Of a DNA stretch of 64,000 nt, positions 53,948 to 61,721 are shown one piece after another (positions within the stretch are counted from its first letter, which is position 1; every line of letters begins with the position of its first letter). Under the pieces are notes generated by a model. The model saw only the letters and a program-made list of their open reading frames with translations, did no database searches and was not told the DNA's origin. Source of the DNA: Bradyrhizobium retamae (GTDB taxonomy: Bacteria; Pseudomonadota; Alphaproteobacteria; Rhizobiales; Xanthobacteraceae). Where the stretch lies: assembly GCF_001440415.1 (NCBI RefSeq), contig NZ_LLYA01000166.1:1-64000 (forward strand), written 5' to 3'. The translations under genes were made by a program, and so were the position numbers.

Positions 53948-54262
53948 TTATCGAACCGTCTTCTGCAGCCTCAGTTTGAAGGCCCGTAAGGCCTTATCAA
54001 CCGTAGCTGGCGCCATGCCGATGGCATTTAGGTGCTCTACGATTTCTCGTTCTTCGCTTTGACAAGCTTCGAATGCCAGCTCAATCGCTTCAGAGGTGCC
54101 GCCCGTAGACCTTAATTTTTCAGCTTGCGAACGAACTGCGCGGTAGACGCAATCTTCGTAGTTTTTCCTCAGTTGCGGTAGTAGGTCGTCCGCTTTGCTG
54201 CCAAGGTTGGCAGCAAGCACCAAAGTCAGCACGAACGCAGCAAGCGAGACCTTAGAAAACAT
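53948..54262 (-). CDS. secreted hypothetical protein
   Basis: 104 residues: signal peptide MFSKVSLAAFVLTLVLAANL (cleavage near SKA-DD), mature part helical with two cysteines (YEDCVYRAVRSQ, AFEACQSEEREI), probably disulphide-linked. ATG 54277 is an alternative start. Unknown function. Confidence 0.6.
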   Translation of the reverse strand: MFSKVSLAAFVLTLVLAANLGSKADDLLPQLRKNYEDCVYRAVRSQAEKLRSTGGTSEAIELAFEACQSEEREIVEHLNAIGMAPATVDKALRAFKLRLQKTVR

Positions 54263-54304
54263 GGGCCTAGTGCTCATCGAAAACGGATCAGACCGGTCCA
54301 ATCC

Positions 54305-54395
54305 GAACCGGCATACGAAAGCGCCCCGAATAGGGAGCGGATTTTACCAAATCAGTCTGTCCGTGGGTGTGGAAATCCGGACCAGTGACTACCCG
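54305..54395 (+). mobile_element. relic of an IS481-type right end
   Basis: GCGCCCCGAATAGGGAGCGG, GATTTTACCAAATCAG and TCCGTGGGTGTGGAAATCC match, with changes, the last transposase codons and right end of the element at 50490 (GCGCCCCGAAAGGGGATGG ... GTGTAGGAACCCGG). A solo remnant of a related insertion. Confidence 0.6.
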
Positions 54396-54453
54396 CAATC
54401 CAGCTAAGGATCAGTGCTCTCGCTTGGCGGGTTCGCGCTTACGGGGAGTGCAA

Positions 54454-54609
54454 ATGAGTACACAAGGCCAGCAGCTCGGCATCGATATGGCGAACAATTT
54501 TATGCTGATGACGCTGTTCAGCCGGCGCAATCACCAACAAAAAGACCGCCCGAAGGCGGTCTCTCTTTGGCACCATGTAATGGTAATCATCCACTTCGCA
54601 AAGCACTGA
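54454..54609 (+). CDS. doubtful 51-residue protein
   Basis: MSTQGQQLGIDMANNFMLMT with GGGGAG upstream, but a GACCGCC-CGAA-GGCGGTC hairpin (54545-54562) lies inside the frame, so the true gene may end earlier or not exist. It abuts the next gene tail to tail. Confidence 0.3.
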   Translation: MSTQGQQLGIDMANNFMLMTLFSRRNHQQKDRPKAVSLWHHVMVIIHFAKH

Positions 54610-54771
54610 CTAACCATGCAATCGTATTGATCGCGGTGTCCTGGATTTGGCACTTTCAGTCACCCGGACTTGCTGTTTTAGCTTATCTAATTCCGCCGCC
54701 ACCTCGGCTAAGCGTTGAGGCGTCCATAGCTGCTTAGGCTTCCGTTTTGAAACGCGGACCTTCCTTTCCAT
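54610..54771 (-). CDS. 53-residue basic coiled-coil protein
   Basis: Starts MERKVRVSKRKPKQLWTPQR and continues LAEVAAELDKLKQQVRVTES; basic start, short coiled coil. GGGG lies 5 nt before the ATG. Converges with 54454 without a gap, like the A/B pairs. Not recognised. Confidence 0.5.
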   Translation of the reverse strand: MERKVRVSKRKPKQLWTPQRLAEVAAELDKLKQQVRVTESAKSRTPRSIRLHG

Positions 54772-54903
54772 TGCGGCCCCTCCGTTCAGGAACGAAAGGG
54801 GCGAGCATACGTCTGCTCAAAAGCGATCGTCTGTTCGGCTTCTGACTCAGGAACCGAGATAAGCCGGAGGCTACAAACTCGGGGTGTGTTCACTATCACA
54901 TAG

Positions 54904-55028
54904 ATATTGCCACGTTTTCCCGCTTCCGGGTGCGTGCTAGGTAGGCTCCACTACTCCTGTCTGCCTGGAAGGTAACTTGGATGGCGTCGGCGCTGTGGCG
55001 CTGGGGCCATTTTTCTTCACGATAGACA
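54904..55028. repeat. intergenic repeat, second long copy
   Basis: TTGCCACGTTTTCCCGC to GCGCTGGGGCCATTTTTCTTC, aligned with 41775-41905. Read on the minus strand both copies translate in parallel (IQVTFQADRSSGAYL against IQVFPFQIAGQGSGY), so a decayed coding origin is possible. Confidence 0.5.
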
Positions 55029-55196
55029 GCTCGAAAAACGGACTACGCGGTCGGGACCGTCCGTCGTGCTCATTAAATTTTCTTCAGTGCATTGAGACTG
55101 AGCCTCTCTCCCATATCTCTGAAGTTTCTATCGTGAGCAATAGTTCAAATGCTTTCATGATCGCCGGGACGCGTCATGCGGAGTGAGTGGAAGTCA

Positions 55197-55364
55197 ATGT
55201 CGATTGAAGAACTGTTCGAACTGCACCAACAGATGCAGTCAGTTCTCCGCGAAAAACTGCTCGCCAAAAGGGCAGCACTAGAAGATCGATTGCATCAGCT
55301 CAACCAGCCGCCGAGCGATGCAGCAAGCGCGAAGCCCACGCGACGTGTGAAGCCGCCGACCTAA
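55197..55364 (+). CDS. H-NS-like N-terminal domain only (family A, copy 3)
   Basis: 55 residues, differing from 39483 at only a few positions (KRAALEDRLHQLNQ against KKAALEDRLRQLNQ). The upstream 90 bp are also nearly identical (GTGCATTGAGACTGAG, TTTCATGATCGCCGGGACGC). The C-terminal DNA-binding half of H-NS is missing. Abuts family B copy 2 tail to tail. Confidence 0.65.
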   Translation: MSIEELFELHQQMQSVLREKLLAKRAALEDRLHQLNQPPSDAASAKPTRRVKPPT

Positions 55365-55559
55365 CTAAACCGCCAATCGAGATTCGGTGTACGAAGCGGT
55401 GTCGCTCGGCGAAGGTTGGGCACGCCTTTGCGCAGTTGACGCTTGCAGCGCCTCTGCAATATGCACCGCTTCTCTGAGCTTTCGAAGTTCGGCCATGCGG
55501 TGGGAAAGATCGAGGTCTATCTGCGAGAGACGCTGCTCCGATAAAATAAACTGATCCAT
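55365..55559 (-). CDS. short coiled-coil protein (family B, copy 2)
   Basis: 64 residues: MDQFILSEQRLSQIDLDLSH then RMAELRKLREAVHIAEALQA. Identical to 39651 over the last 45 residues. GAGAGGATC lies upstream. The start at 55559 is preferred to longer frames for that reason. Confidence 0.65.
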   Translation of the reverse strand: MDQFILSEQRLSQIDLDLSHRMAELRKLREAVHIAEALQASTAQRRAQPSPSDTASYTESRLAV

Positions 55560-55775
55560 TTTGATCCTCTCACCAACGCACCACTCAGAACCGTGAAGGT
55601 TATTCCAGTGGGAGCGTGAAGGTCTGCCCACTTTGTTACACATGGCTGGACAAATCTGAGCAATGTGGCGGCCCGAAATGATGGACGCCCAAATAAACGC
55701 GGTTCCACAGCGTTAGTTCGTGCTGCCTAAATGCGGGAATTAGTATTGTTCATCCTGAAAAGGAGAGCGCGGTGA

Positions 55776-56081
55776 ATGATAGAGACGGCGCTAGATCAAG
55801 CGTGGGGTGTTGAACAGGATGCGGCTTACGAGCTGCTGAAGATCGACCCAACTACCCCGGCAGGCGTCATTGCCTTGCTGACCTATGCTTGTGACTATGA
55901 CGAGGCTACTCACGGCATGGGCTGGCCCCAAGACGTGAGGGCAAACGATTTATCGGGCACTCGGACGTGGCAGTATTTCGTGATTGCAGGCCTTGTCGAT
56001 ATCCTGCCCAAGCCTATGCCGCGGGTAGGAACATTGAACCTCTCAGGCCCGCCGGTTCACGCTGGCGGGCCTCTTCTCTGA
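55776..56081 (+). CDS. hypothetical protein
   Basis: 101 residues: EQDAAYELLKIDPTTPAGVI ... MGWPQDVRANDLSGTRTWQY, of a kind seen as small accessory proteins in Bradyrhizobium. Its last codons run through the terminator hairpin at 56046, so the native protein may end earlier. GGAGAG precedes the start region. Function unknown. Confidence 0.55.
   Translation: MIETALDQAWGVEQDAAYELLKIDPTTPAGVIALLTYACDYDEATHGMGWPQDVRANDLSGTRTWQYFVIAGLVDILPKPMPRVGTLNLSGPPVHAGGPLL
56046..56071 (+). terminator. terminator GGCCCGCC-N10-GGCGGGCC
   Basis: Same 26-nt hairpin as at 53146, here followed by TCTTCTCTG. It lies within the 3' end of the frame at 55776 and just before the convergent Tat-signal gene. Confidence 0.7.
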
Positions 56082-56085
56082 AGTG

Positions 56086-56313
56086 TCAGCGATATTCACC
56101 GCCCTTGTTGCCGCCGTCATTGCCTCCGTTGCCCCAGCCATTGTTGCCGGGCTTGTCACCGCCATTGCGTCCCCCAGAATGCGCGATCGCATCGGAGGTC
56201 AGAGAGGTCGATAGCAGCAGCGTTATCGCTGGCGGCGTTACGGCTGCAAATCGGCCAGCTGACTTCAGAAAATTGCGGCGGTCTTCGATCTCTTCTTGTC
56301 CTCGATCGTTCAT
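56086..56313 (-). CDS. Tat-exported glycine/asparagine-rich small protein (family F, copy 2)
   Basis: 75 residues. DRRNFLKSAGRFAAVTPPAI carries a twin-arginine RRxFLK motif followed by a moderately hydrophobic stretch, a Tat signal. The mature end is Gly/Asn-rich (GGDKPGNNGWGNGGNDGG). Intact counterpart of the frameshifted gene at 39888. Secreted by the folded-protein pathway; role unknown. Confidence 0.65.
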   Translation of the reverse strand: MNDRGQEEIEDRRNFLKSAGRFAAVTPPAITLLLSTSLTSDAIAHSGGRNGGDKPGNNGWGNGGNDGGNKGGEYR

Positions 56314-56474
56314 ACTGCCTCCAAACTGCTATCTGAAAGGCGATTATATCAAGATTTAATTATAGAAGCTACTTAAATAGGTTAATTTGAATGATCACTA
56401 GTTACTACGGGAACCGTATGCCCTTTGTCAGCGGCCGTACAGACCGCGCCCCGATGGCTGGCTATTCTGTAAAA

Positions 56475-56562
56475 GCCCCCGGCTACATGTCCCCCAGAGC
56501 TTAGCCGGGGGTAATCTCCAGTGGTCCGGCGGCCCCGGTGCGTTGCGTATTGCCGGGGCCGC
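56475..56562. terminator. two strong hairpins in tandem
   Basis: CCCCCGGCTA / TAGCCGGGGG (56476-56485, 56502-56511) and GCGGCCCCGG / CCGGGGCCGC (56529-56538, 56553-56562). They lie between the starts/ends of minus-strand genes 56313 and 56596 and could end transcription of the latter. Confidence 0.6.
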
Positions 56563-56595
56563 TTCATTCCACGAGCCGCATGGTCCGGCGCCGTT

Positions 56596-56757
56596 TCATG
56601 CGTCCAGAGCGTGGACAACTTCGTCTCGATCGAGAACGGCTATCAGCCGGTGCACTGTTGCCGTGGCGTCGCGCGGGCCAGGTGCAATGTATTCCCCAAG
56701 GATGCGCCTAGCATCCTCCATAGCCCGCAGTGCGATGTAATGATCCGTGGTGTTCAT
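56596..56757 (-). CDS. 53-residue helical hypothetical protein
   Basis: MNTTDHYIALRAMEDARRIL then GPRDATATVHRLIAVLDRDE. The DHYxALRAMEDAR and PGPRDA patterns are, as I recall, typical of a small protein family common in Bradyrhizobium. Ribosome-binding site weak. Function unknown. Confidence 0.6.
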   Translation of the reverse strand: MNTTDHYIALRAMEDARRILGEYIAPGPRDATATVHRLIAVLDRDEVVHALDA

Positions 56758-56785
56758 GGTACGCGCCTAACTAAGCGCGATTCAA

Positions 56786-57309
56786 TCACATCTCCCTGGC
56801 CAAAGTCGGATGGATCGGCTCGACCACGCTGTTGGGGGACGTGGTCAGAAAGCCGTAGACCTGATGCGGCCCTGGGATAGGCTTCGATTTCGTTCCGCGG
56901 TCGCCCTTGAACTCGGCCCAGATGCCGGCAAAGCAGGTGAGCGGCCGATCGTCGTTGATAGCGAACCACACCACGTCTTTCTTTTTGGTCTCCGGGTTCG
57001 GCTCGGGCATTCGGCGAAGCTGTTGAACGGCACTAGGCAGCGGCTCTCTGGCTTCAGCCAGCCTCGCCAGTGCGGCGAAGAGGTGTTGCGAATGTTGGTC
57101 ACCGGTGGCCCGCCGGTCCGCGGCGGTGGCGGCATGCCCCAGCGCATCAGGACGAGCTCGCGCTCGGCGCCGGTGTTGCGAATGACGGGGGCCGGATAAT
57201 CCGGAAATACGCCCGGCATGGGCGGCAGGTTGCCGACGTAGCGGTTCATCACGCGGAAGAGTGCGCGGATGGCTTCTTGGTTTGTAGTGATGGAATAGAG
57301 GTTACACAC
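56786..57309 (-). pseudogene. SRAP (YedK-like) protein, frameshifted and truncated
   Basis: GTG start giving M-C-N-L-Y-S, where Cys2 is the catalytic residue that crosslinks abasic sites in DNA. MCNLYSITTNQEAIRALF, VLMRWGMPPPP and CLVPFNSFAE follow; then one base is missing and the frame shifts to PEPNPETKKKDVVWFAIND and TSPNSVVEPIH, ending early at LAREM where homologues continue with HPKAMPVIL. Two defects suggest inactivity. Confidence 0.75.
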
Positions 57310-57399
57310 AGCCCGTACCCATAGCGTCTCCAGCTCGTTCCTTGCCCCAAAGAATAGTAAAGTTGCTCCTCTCGGCCAAGGTCGCTGTAATGCCGAGCC

Positions 57400-57825
57400 A
57401 TGAGCACCAAGAAGCGCGAAGTGATCTGGGGCGGGCGGATCATGGGCGCGGACATGCGCGCCAAAACGGCCCGCCAAAACGCTAGGAACGCCGCCCGTGC
57501 AGCGGATCGCGCCGAGGCAGAAGCGTGGTCGCTCCGCATGGAAGGCCACGGCGGGCCAGCCCAGCCGTCTCCAACGATAGGCCAAAGCCTGAACGGCGGT
57601 TACCGCTGGTTGGAAATTGAATGCTGCCGATGCAAGACAAGAGCAAGCCTGCCGTTGGATGCTATTCGCAGGGCACGTGATACACCGATCTGGAAGCTAG
57701 AACCGTCCTTCCGATGCCGGTCCTGCGGCACGCGCCGTTACAAGCCGCCTGTCCGCATGATCACGTTGACCGAGCAGCGGGAGATTACGCCGTACAAGTG
57801 GTGGCATCCTGATGAGGAGCGGTGA
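57400..57825 (+). CDS. hypothetical zinc-ribbon protein
   Basis: 141 residues: an Arg/Ala-rich helical start, then MEGHGGPAQPSPTIGQSLNG and two CxxC knuckles (IECCRCKTRASLPLDA; SFRCRSCGTRRYKPPV), ending in REITPYKWWHPDEER. A conserved rhizobial protein with a likely single zinc ribbon; possibly nucleic-acid binding. Divergent from the SRAP relic. Confidence 0.7.
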   Translation: MSTKKREVIWGGRIMGADMRAKTARQNARNAARAADRAEAEAWSLRMEGHGGPAQPSPTIGQSLNGGYRWLEIECCRCKTRASLPLDAIRRARDTPIWKLEPSFRCRSCGTRRYKPPVRMITLTEQREITPYKWWHPDEER

Positions 57826-58003
57826 GGCCGCTGTGCAAGGAGAAGCCGACGCGACGTCGGTGCTTTACATGTCCGCTCCCTAAATCATAAAAACGCGAAT
57901 GGATCAGGGGTTAGTTGCTTAACAATTTTAGATGAAATTTCGATTTGCAAGGCAGCCAAATTGAAGCCGTAGCCGCACCCGAGGATCAAGGAGGGACGCG
58001 ACG

Positions 58004-58114
58004 ATGCAAGTGCTCACGACGCTCCTTCCCGTCTTCCTCGCGGTCGCGTTGGTGCCGTGCAAGCTGTTCTACAGTGTGAGAACGATGGAAGTACAAATGG
58101 GCATGGCGTGGTGA
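58004..58114 (+). CDS. 36-residue hydrophobic miniprotein
   Basis: MQVLTTLLPVFLAVALVPCK with a short polar tail. AGGAGGG lies 10 nt upstream. Its TGA overlaps the ATG of the next frame (ATGA), and that frame overlaps the sunset-domain gene, so the three look translationally coupled. Confidence 0.45.
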   Translation: MQVLTTLLPVFLAVALVPCKLFYSVRTMEVQMGMAW

Positions 58115-58239
58115 TGTTGAGATACGAGAGCTCTTCGCTGCTTTGGTTAGAAGGCGCGCTACTCGCGATCATCTATTGGCCATTTTTTACCGAACCAAGT
58201 CATGAGCTGAAAGCGCCAAGCAAACGATGCCCGCCCTAA
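58114..58239 (+). CDS. 41-residue hypothetical membrane miniprotein
   Basis: MLRYESSSLLWLEGALLAII then YWPFFTEPSHELK: one hydrophobic helix. Coupled at both ends to neighbours by overlaps. No other support. Confidence 0.4.
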   Translation: MLRYESSSLLWLEGALLAIIYWPFFTEPSHELKAPSKRCPP

Positions 58240-58508
58240 AAAGCATCAACCCAGCGGTCCGTCCCATCCTTCCAATGCTGATCGGCTTGGCAGCCGTCGG
58301 CAGCATCTTCGCGGCGACGGAGTTCGGGCCAGTCCTCGTCGGCTGCTCTATCAAGGGCAACATCAGCAAGAACACGGGCGAGCGCATCTATCACTCACCC
58401 GGGCAGGAGTATTACGCTCAAACTCGGATTAACTGGCTCTCAGGCGAGCGATGGTTTTGCTCCGAGGCAGATGTGCGGGCAGCAGGATGGCGGAAGTCCC
58501 GAAGTTAG
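58227..58508 (+). CDS. small membrane-anchored sunset-domain protein
   Basis: 93 residues: N-terminal transmembrane helix (RPILPMLIGLAAVGSIFAAT), then CSIKGNISKNTGERIYHSPG, QEYYAQTRIN and GERWFCSEADVRAAGWRKS, which is the conserved motif set of the sunset domain often fused to nucleases (ExoI-like). Probably periplasmic. Function of stand-alone versions unknown. Confidence 0.75.
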   Translation: MPALKSINPAVRPILPMLIGLAAVGSIFAATEFGPVLVGCSIKGNISKNTGERIYHSPGQEYYAQTRINWLSGERWFCSEADVRAAGWRKSRS

Positions 58509-58622
58509 GTGGTGCAGTCTGTGTCCGCTTTGGAGGCGAAAGCAGACCCGCGCTGATCACAAAGACACTTCGCCTTTTGACCCAGAGCGGAACTCGCAAC
58601 TTATATGGCGGCTAAACTATCT

Positions 58623-58955
58623 TCATGAAATCGAGTCTAGCAATTCTGCGGCGCGCTCCGGCGTTAGCGGCGCGGTAAGACGCGGGTTTGCAAGCTCGTG
58701 CAGCAGTCGTCCTGCAGCGGAGCTTTGTTCGTAGCTGATATCATCGCGCCCCTCGATAGCATTGGCCCAAACTTCCATGTCTCCGCTGCTTAATTCGTTA
58801 TTATGATAGCGGCGAAGAACCGACGCGAGATGCTGCTGCTCAAGCATGACGAGCGGGAACTCGCTATCCCATGGAAGTCCTTTGAGATCGAGCAAAATCT
58901 CATTCAATGGCCTTCGGAGTTCGACGAGTTCGCAGAGGATTGACCTTCGGTCCAT
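58623..58955 (-). CDS. acidic hypothetical protein, immunity-like
   Basis: 110 residues, acidic, cytosolic. LNEILLDLKGLPWDSEFPLV, EVWANAIEGRDDISYE and LTAPLTPERAAELL give it the look of single-domain immunity-type proteins. It lies 23 bp downstream of 58979 on the same strand, probably one operon. Function inferred only from type and context. Confidence 0.6.
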   Translation of the reverse strand: MDRRSILCELVELRRPLNEILLDLKGLPWDSEFPLVMLEQQHLASVLRRYHNNELSSGDMEVWANAIEGRDDISYEQSSAAGRLLHELANPRLTAPLTPERAAELLDSIS

Positions 58956-58978
58956 CGAGAATCCTAGTTTCGACTAAG

Positions 58979-59311
58979 TCATTTTGAAAAGCGCTCGACT
59001 AGACTTCGGCAATGGGATTCGCCAAACCCGCGAGCCCAAGCTTCCTTTTCATCGATTTCCGGTTGAAGAGCATTTAGTGCAGCCGCCTGCCAATGTTCCC
59101 TCATGTCACCGAACGGTAGAGCGTCCGTCTCGGAAACAATGCCAACGAAGGGCACCAGGTCGGGGTCCCATTCATCCAGTCGCGCCGTCCTTCCAGCCGC
59201 AACGATTTTCCGCGCGCCCTCTATATACGACAGCTTTCCGGTCAGCATGTCTTGCGCGGTTTTGAGTATCCTGCCACGGGCCGCCAGAATCTCAGATTCG
59301 TTCCAACTCAT
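58979..59311 (-). CDS. hypothetical protein, possibly DUF2489-like
   Basis: 110 residues: ILKTAQDMLTGKLSYIEGAR and FVGIVSETDALPFGDMREHW. The IEGxR ... SETDxLPxGxxRxxW pattern recurs in a conserved cytosolic family that I believe is annotated DUF2489. First gene of a probable two-gene operon with 58623. Confidence 0.6.
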   Translation of the reverse strand: MSWNESEILAARGRILKTAQDMLTGKLSYIEGARKIVAAGRTARLDEWDPDLVPFVGIVSETDALPFGDMREHWQAAALNALQPEIDEKEAWARGFGESHCRSLVERFSK

Positions 59312-59592
59312 CGCTGCATATCCTTGGCCAGCCTGAGCTGGCAGCGCGCGTAATTTATATCAAGCCAAGCCAGCAATGTCGCTTATTGGCCCCTCAACGG
59401 ACATGCCAAGCGGGCCGGATGATGTCCGCCTTCGGGAGCAGAGCAGAAGTGTCCGTAAGTCCGGGCGATGTCGCATTTTGACCCGGACCGGACATCAGCA
59501 ATCGCTCGATTGCGTCCTCTTTACCCACAGACGAAACATACCCTTAACTCCCGGTAGATTAGGGTGCGATACTTCAACCGCAAACGTGCGCC

Positions 59593-60297
59593 ATGAAACT
59601 ACTCGGGATAGCTATAGCGACAATCCTGATCCCGATAGGAGCGGCGATCCTCGCATACCAGGTGGCGTATCCGAGCGTGACGCTGCGCTATCGTCTTACT
59701 CTGGAGGTCGAGGTAGATGGCCAACCTAAGTTTGGCTCCGGCGTCATTGAGGTGACCTACAGCAAGCAGCCACAGATCGCCGCCCAGCACGAGCTGGCCA
59801 TTGGCTGTCGCGGAGAAGCCGTTGTGCTGGACCTTGGTTCTCGAGGAACACTCTTTGCACTTCTCAGGGAAGATACCGACAGTAGATCAGGGCCGGAATG
59901 GATCGTGCTACGCGCCTTTAATTTTCCCGGCGGTAGCCTTCCAAGTCCGGTCGAAGAAGGCATTAAGCAGGTTCAGCATGTATCCGGCAAGCGGGAGCTG
60001 CCCTTGGACAGTCTCCCCATGCTAGTCCGGTTTCGCGACATCAATGATCCGAAAACGGTAGAGCGAGTCCATCCTCAGAATCTCGTGGAGCGATTTGGCC
60101 CGGGAGCCAGGCTGGTTCGCGCTACGCTGGAGATCGTTCCTCCTAGCGACCCGTTGACAACGGGGATCGAGAAACGGTTGGGCTGGCTGCCGCAATACAA
60201 TGATCGCATGCTCGATGGTCGCAGTATCGAGACGATATCATCTGAGTTGCGCTTCGCAAATTCGCTTAGCACTCGTGCCTTCAAGAGAAGATCGTGA
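59593..60297 (+). CDS. membrane-anchored periplasmic hypothetical protein
   Basis: 234 residues: one N-terminal helix (LLGIAIATILIPIGAAILAY), then a beta-rich domain with TLEVEVDGQPKFGSGVIEV, GEAVVLDLGSRGTLFALL and LVRFRDINDPKTVERVHP. A family of anchored proteins in proteobacteria shares this order and the end (RATLEIVPPSDPLTTGIEKR, LPQYNDRMLDG). Function unknown. Confidence 0.7.
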   Translation: MKLLGIAIATILIPIGAAILAYQVAYPSVTLRYRLTLEVEVDGQPKFGSGVIEVTYSKQPQIAAQHELAIGCRGEAVVLDLGSRGTLFALLREDTDSRSGPEWIVLRAFNFPGGSLPSPVEEGIKQVQHVSGKRELPLDSLPMLVRFRDINDPKTVERVHPQNLVERFGPGARLVRATLEIVPPSDPLTTGIEKRLGWLPQYNDRMLDGRSIETISSELRFANSLSTRAFKRRS

Positions 60298-60501
60298 GGG
60301 CAGCCTGGAATGTCCACTACAGTCGTCGAGGCCCGTTTTCGGAAGCAGTGCAAGCCAATTAAGGAGCACTAGGAGGTCCGATATTGGCCCTTAGCCGAAC
60401 AGCTCTTTAGCCGTTGTCGCGTCGGCAGTTAGCGGTAAACCGGACGCGGTCTGCGCTCACCTTCAACGCCGCTTACAACCCAAAGCAGGCATCTTCCCGC
60501 G

Positions 60502-60786
60502 TCAGGGTTTCGAGGAAGATTGTTCGGTGAGCGTAACACGAAGACGATACTTCTTTTCGTTAAGTTCTTCCACGTGAGCACGACAGCGACGAACATTCCT
60601 CGTCTTGATGGCACCGATTACAACGTGGTCCACTGCGGCGTCGGCTTGCTCCATGGGCAGTGATCCTAATTCGCCCAGCGTCAAGCTCAGCTCTTCAGCG
60701 AAGTTGCGCAGATCATGGATTGCGAGATTTTTTTCCAACCCTGAGGCTGCTGGTATCTCAAAATCTATTCGGATCGAGTGAGCCAT
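60502..60786 (-). CDS. hypothetical protein
   Basis: 94 residues, alpha/beta, cytosolic (IRIDFEIPAASGLEKNLAIH; KYRLRVTLTEQSSS). Not recognised. Stands alone among immunity-like genes. Confidence 0.5.
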   Translation of the reverse strand: MAHSIRIDFEIPAASGLEKNLAIHDLRNFAEELSLTLGELGSLPMEQADAAVDHVVIGAIKTRNVRRCRAHVEELNEKKYRLRVTLTEQSSSKP

Positions 60787-61007
60787 CTGGGTGCTCCAAG
60801 GTACAGTGCTGGCCCAATATCATGAACGCTCTAACAGTGAACTGCGCTCAACAATGAAAAATTATATCAAATTGGAAATGTCAGCTTGTGGCCCGTAGGT
60901 GAAGTGGCGGCACGTTGCATCGAGGTCCGCTCTTGAACGTGTAGCGGACTAGGTTTGCTCACGGTGAGTTCTTCGCATTCTAACCCGAAACGGTCGTCTT
61001 GCCTTGC

Positions 61008-61292
61008 CTACTGGCGTTCCATTTGTTCGAGGAAGCCTTGGAGCTGGCGCTTTCTCATCTCGCCATATTCGGCGTCTTTGGCTCTGATATCATCATCGTT
61101 TACCCACCATCGGAGAGCCATCCAAGCAAAGTAAGCGGGCTCTTGGTCCGAACTAAAAATACCTGACTTCGGCTTTATCTCTTCCCAACCAGCTAGTGGT
61201 TGAGCATCGAAATCCTCTTGTGTGAACGTCTCTCCAGAATCAATGTGATTGATCGACTCTACGATCCATTCTCGAACTGTGGATGCCGTCAT
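61008..61292 (-). CDS. hypothetical acidic protein
   Basis: 94 residues from the ATG preceded by GAGG: MTASTVREWIVESINHIDSG, EPAYFAWMALRWWVNDDDIR. Small, acidic and cytosolic, again immunity-like in character, but no family recognised. The upstream extension of the frame is a repeat-bearing intergenic region. Confidence 0.55.
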   Translation of the reverse strand: MTASTVREWIVESINHIDSGETFTQEDFDAQPLAGWEEIKPKSGIFSSDQEPAYFAWMALRWWVNDDDIRAKDAEYGEMRKRQLQGFLEQMERQ

Positions 61293-61667
61293 AGTTAGCC
61301 TCTGGAGATGGGGCGCCGCCTGTATAGCATGTGGAGCCTGTCTGAGAGGTTTGCTCGTCCAATTTGGTTTCCCGTTAGTTGCTGGCGACTGGTAACGCGT
61401 TGAGCGATCGGGGATGTCCGGATTTGGCCCCCAAGCCGACCAACTCCGTCGCTTGCGGCTGGTCTGGTATTGACGGTAGTCCGGACTTCGCATCAGCGAT
61501 CCTTTGACCGCCGCTTGTGACCCTAGGCGGATGTTTGATTTGCAGTCGTTACCGAGCCAAGGATGGCGAGCTGCCCGCCGGGTTCTGTTAGTGCATACGG
61601 CCGCAGGAGGAGCGTCGCCCGTCACTGACAAGTTGTGGTAGCGACGGAGTTATTGCCCAAAGAGAAA
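61293..61667. other. intergenic stretch with dispersed-repeat fragments
   Basis: Contains GATGTCCGGATTTGGCCCCC and AGTCCGGACTTCGCATCAGC, fragments of the dispersed repeat at 59467 and elsewhere. No gene. Confidence 0.5.
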
Positions 61668-61689
61668 GGGCCAGCGTGTAGCTGACCCC
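61668..61689 (-). terminator. terminator of the 61722 gene
   Basis: On the minus strand GGGGTCAGC-TACAC-GCTGGCCC followed by TTTCTCTTTG, 33 bp past the stop. Confidence 0.75.
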
Positions 61690-61721
61690 TTCTGCAGCAC
61701 TGTAGCGGTCAAAAAAAGCGC

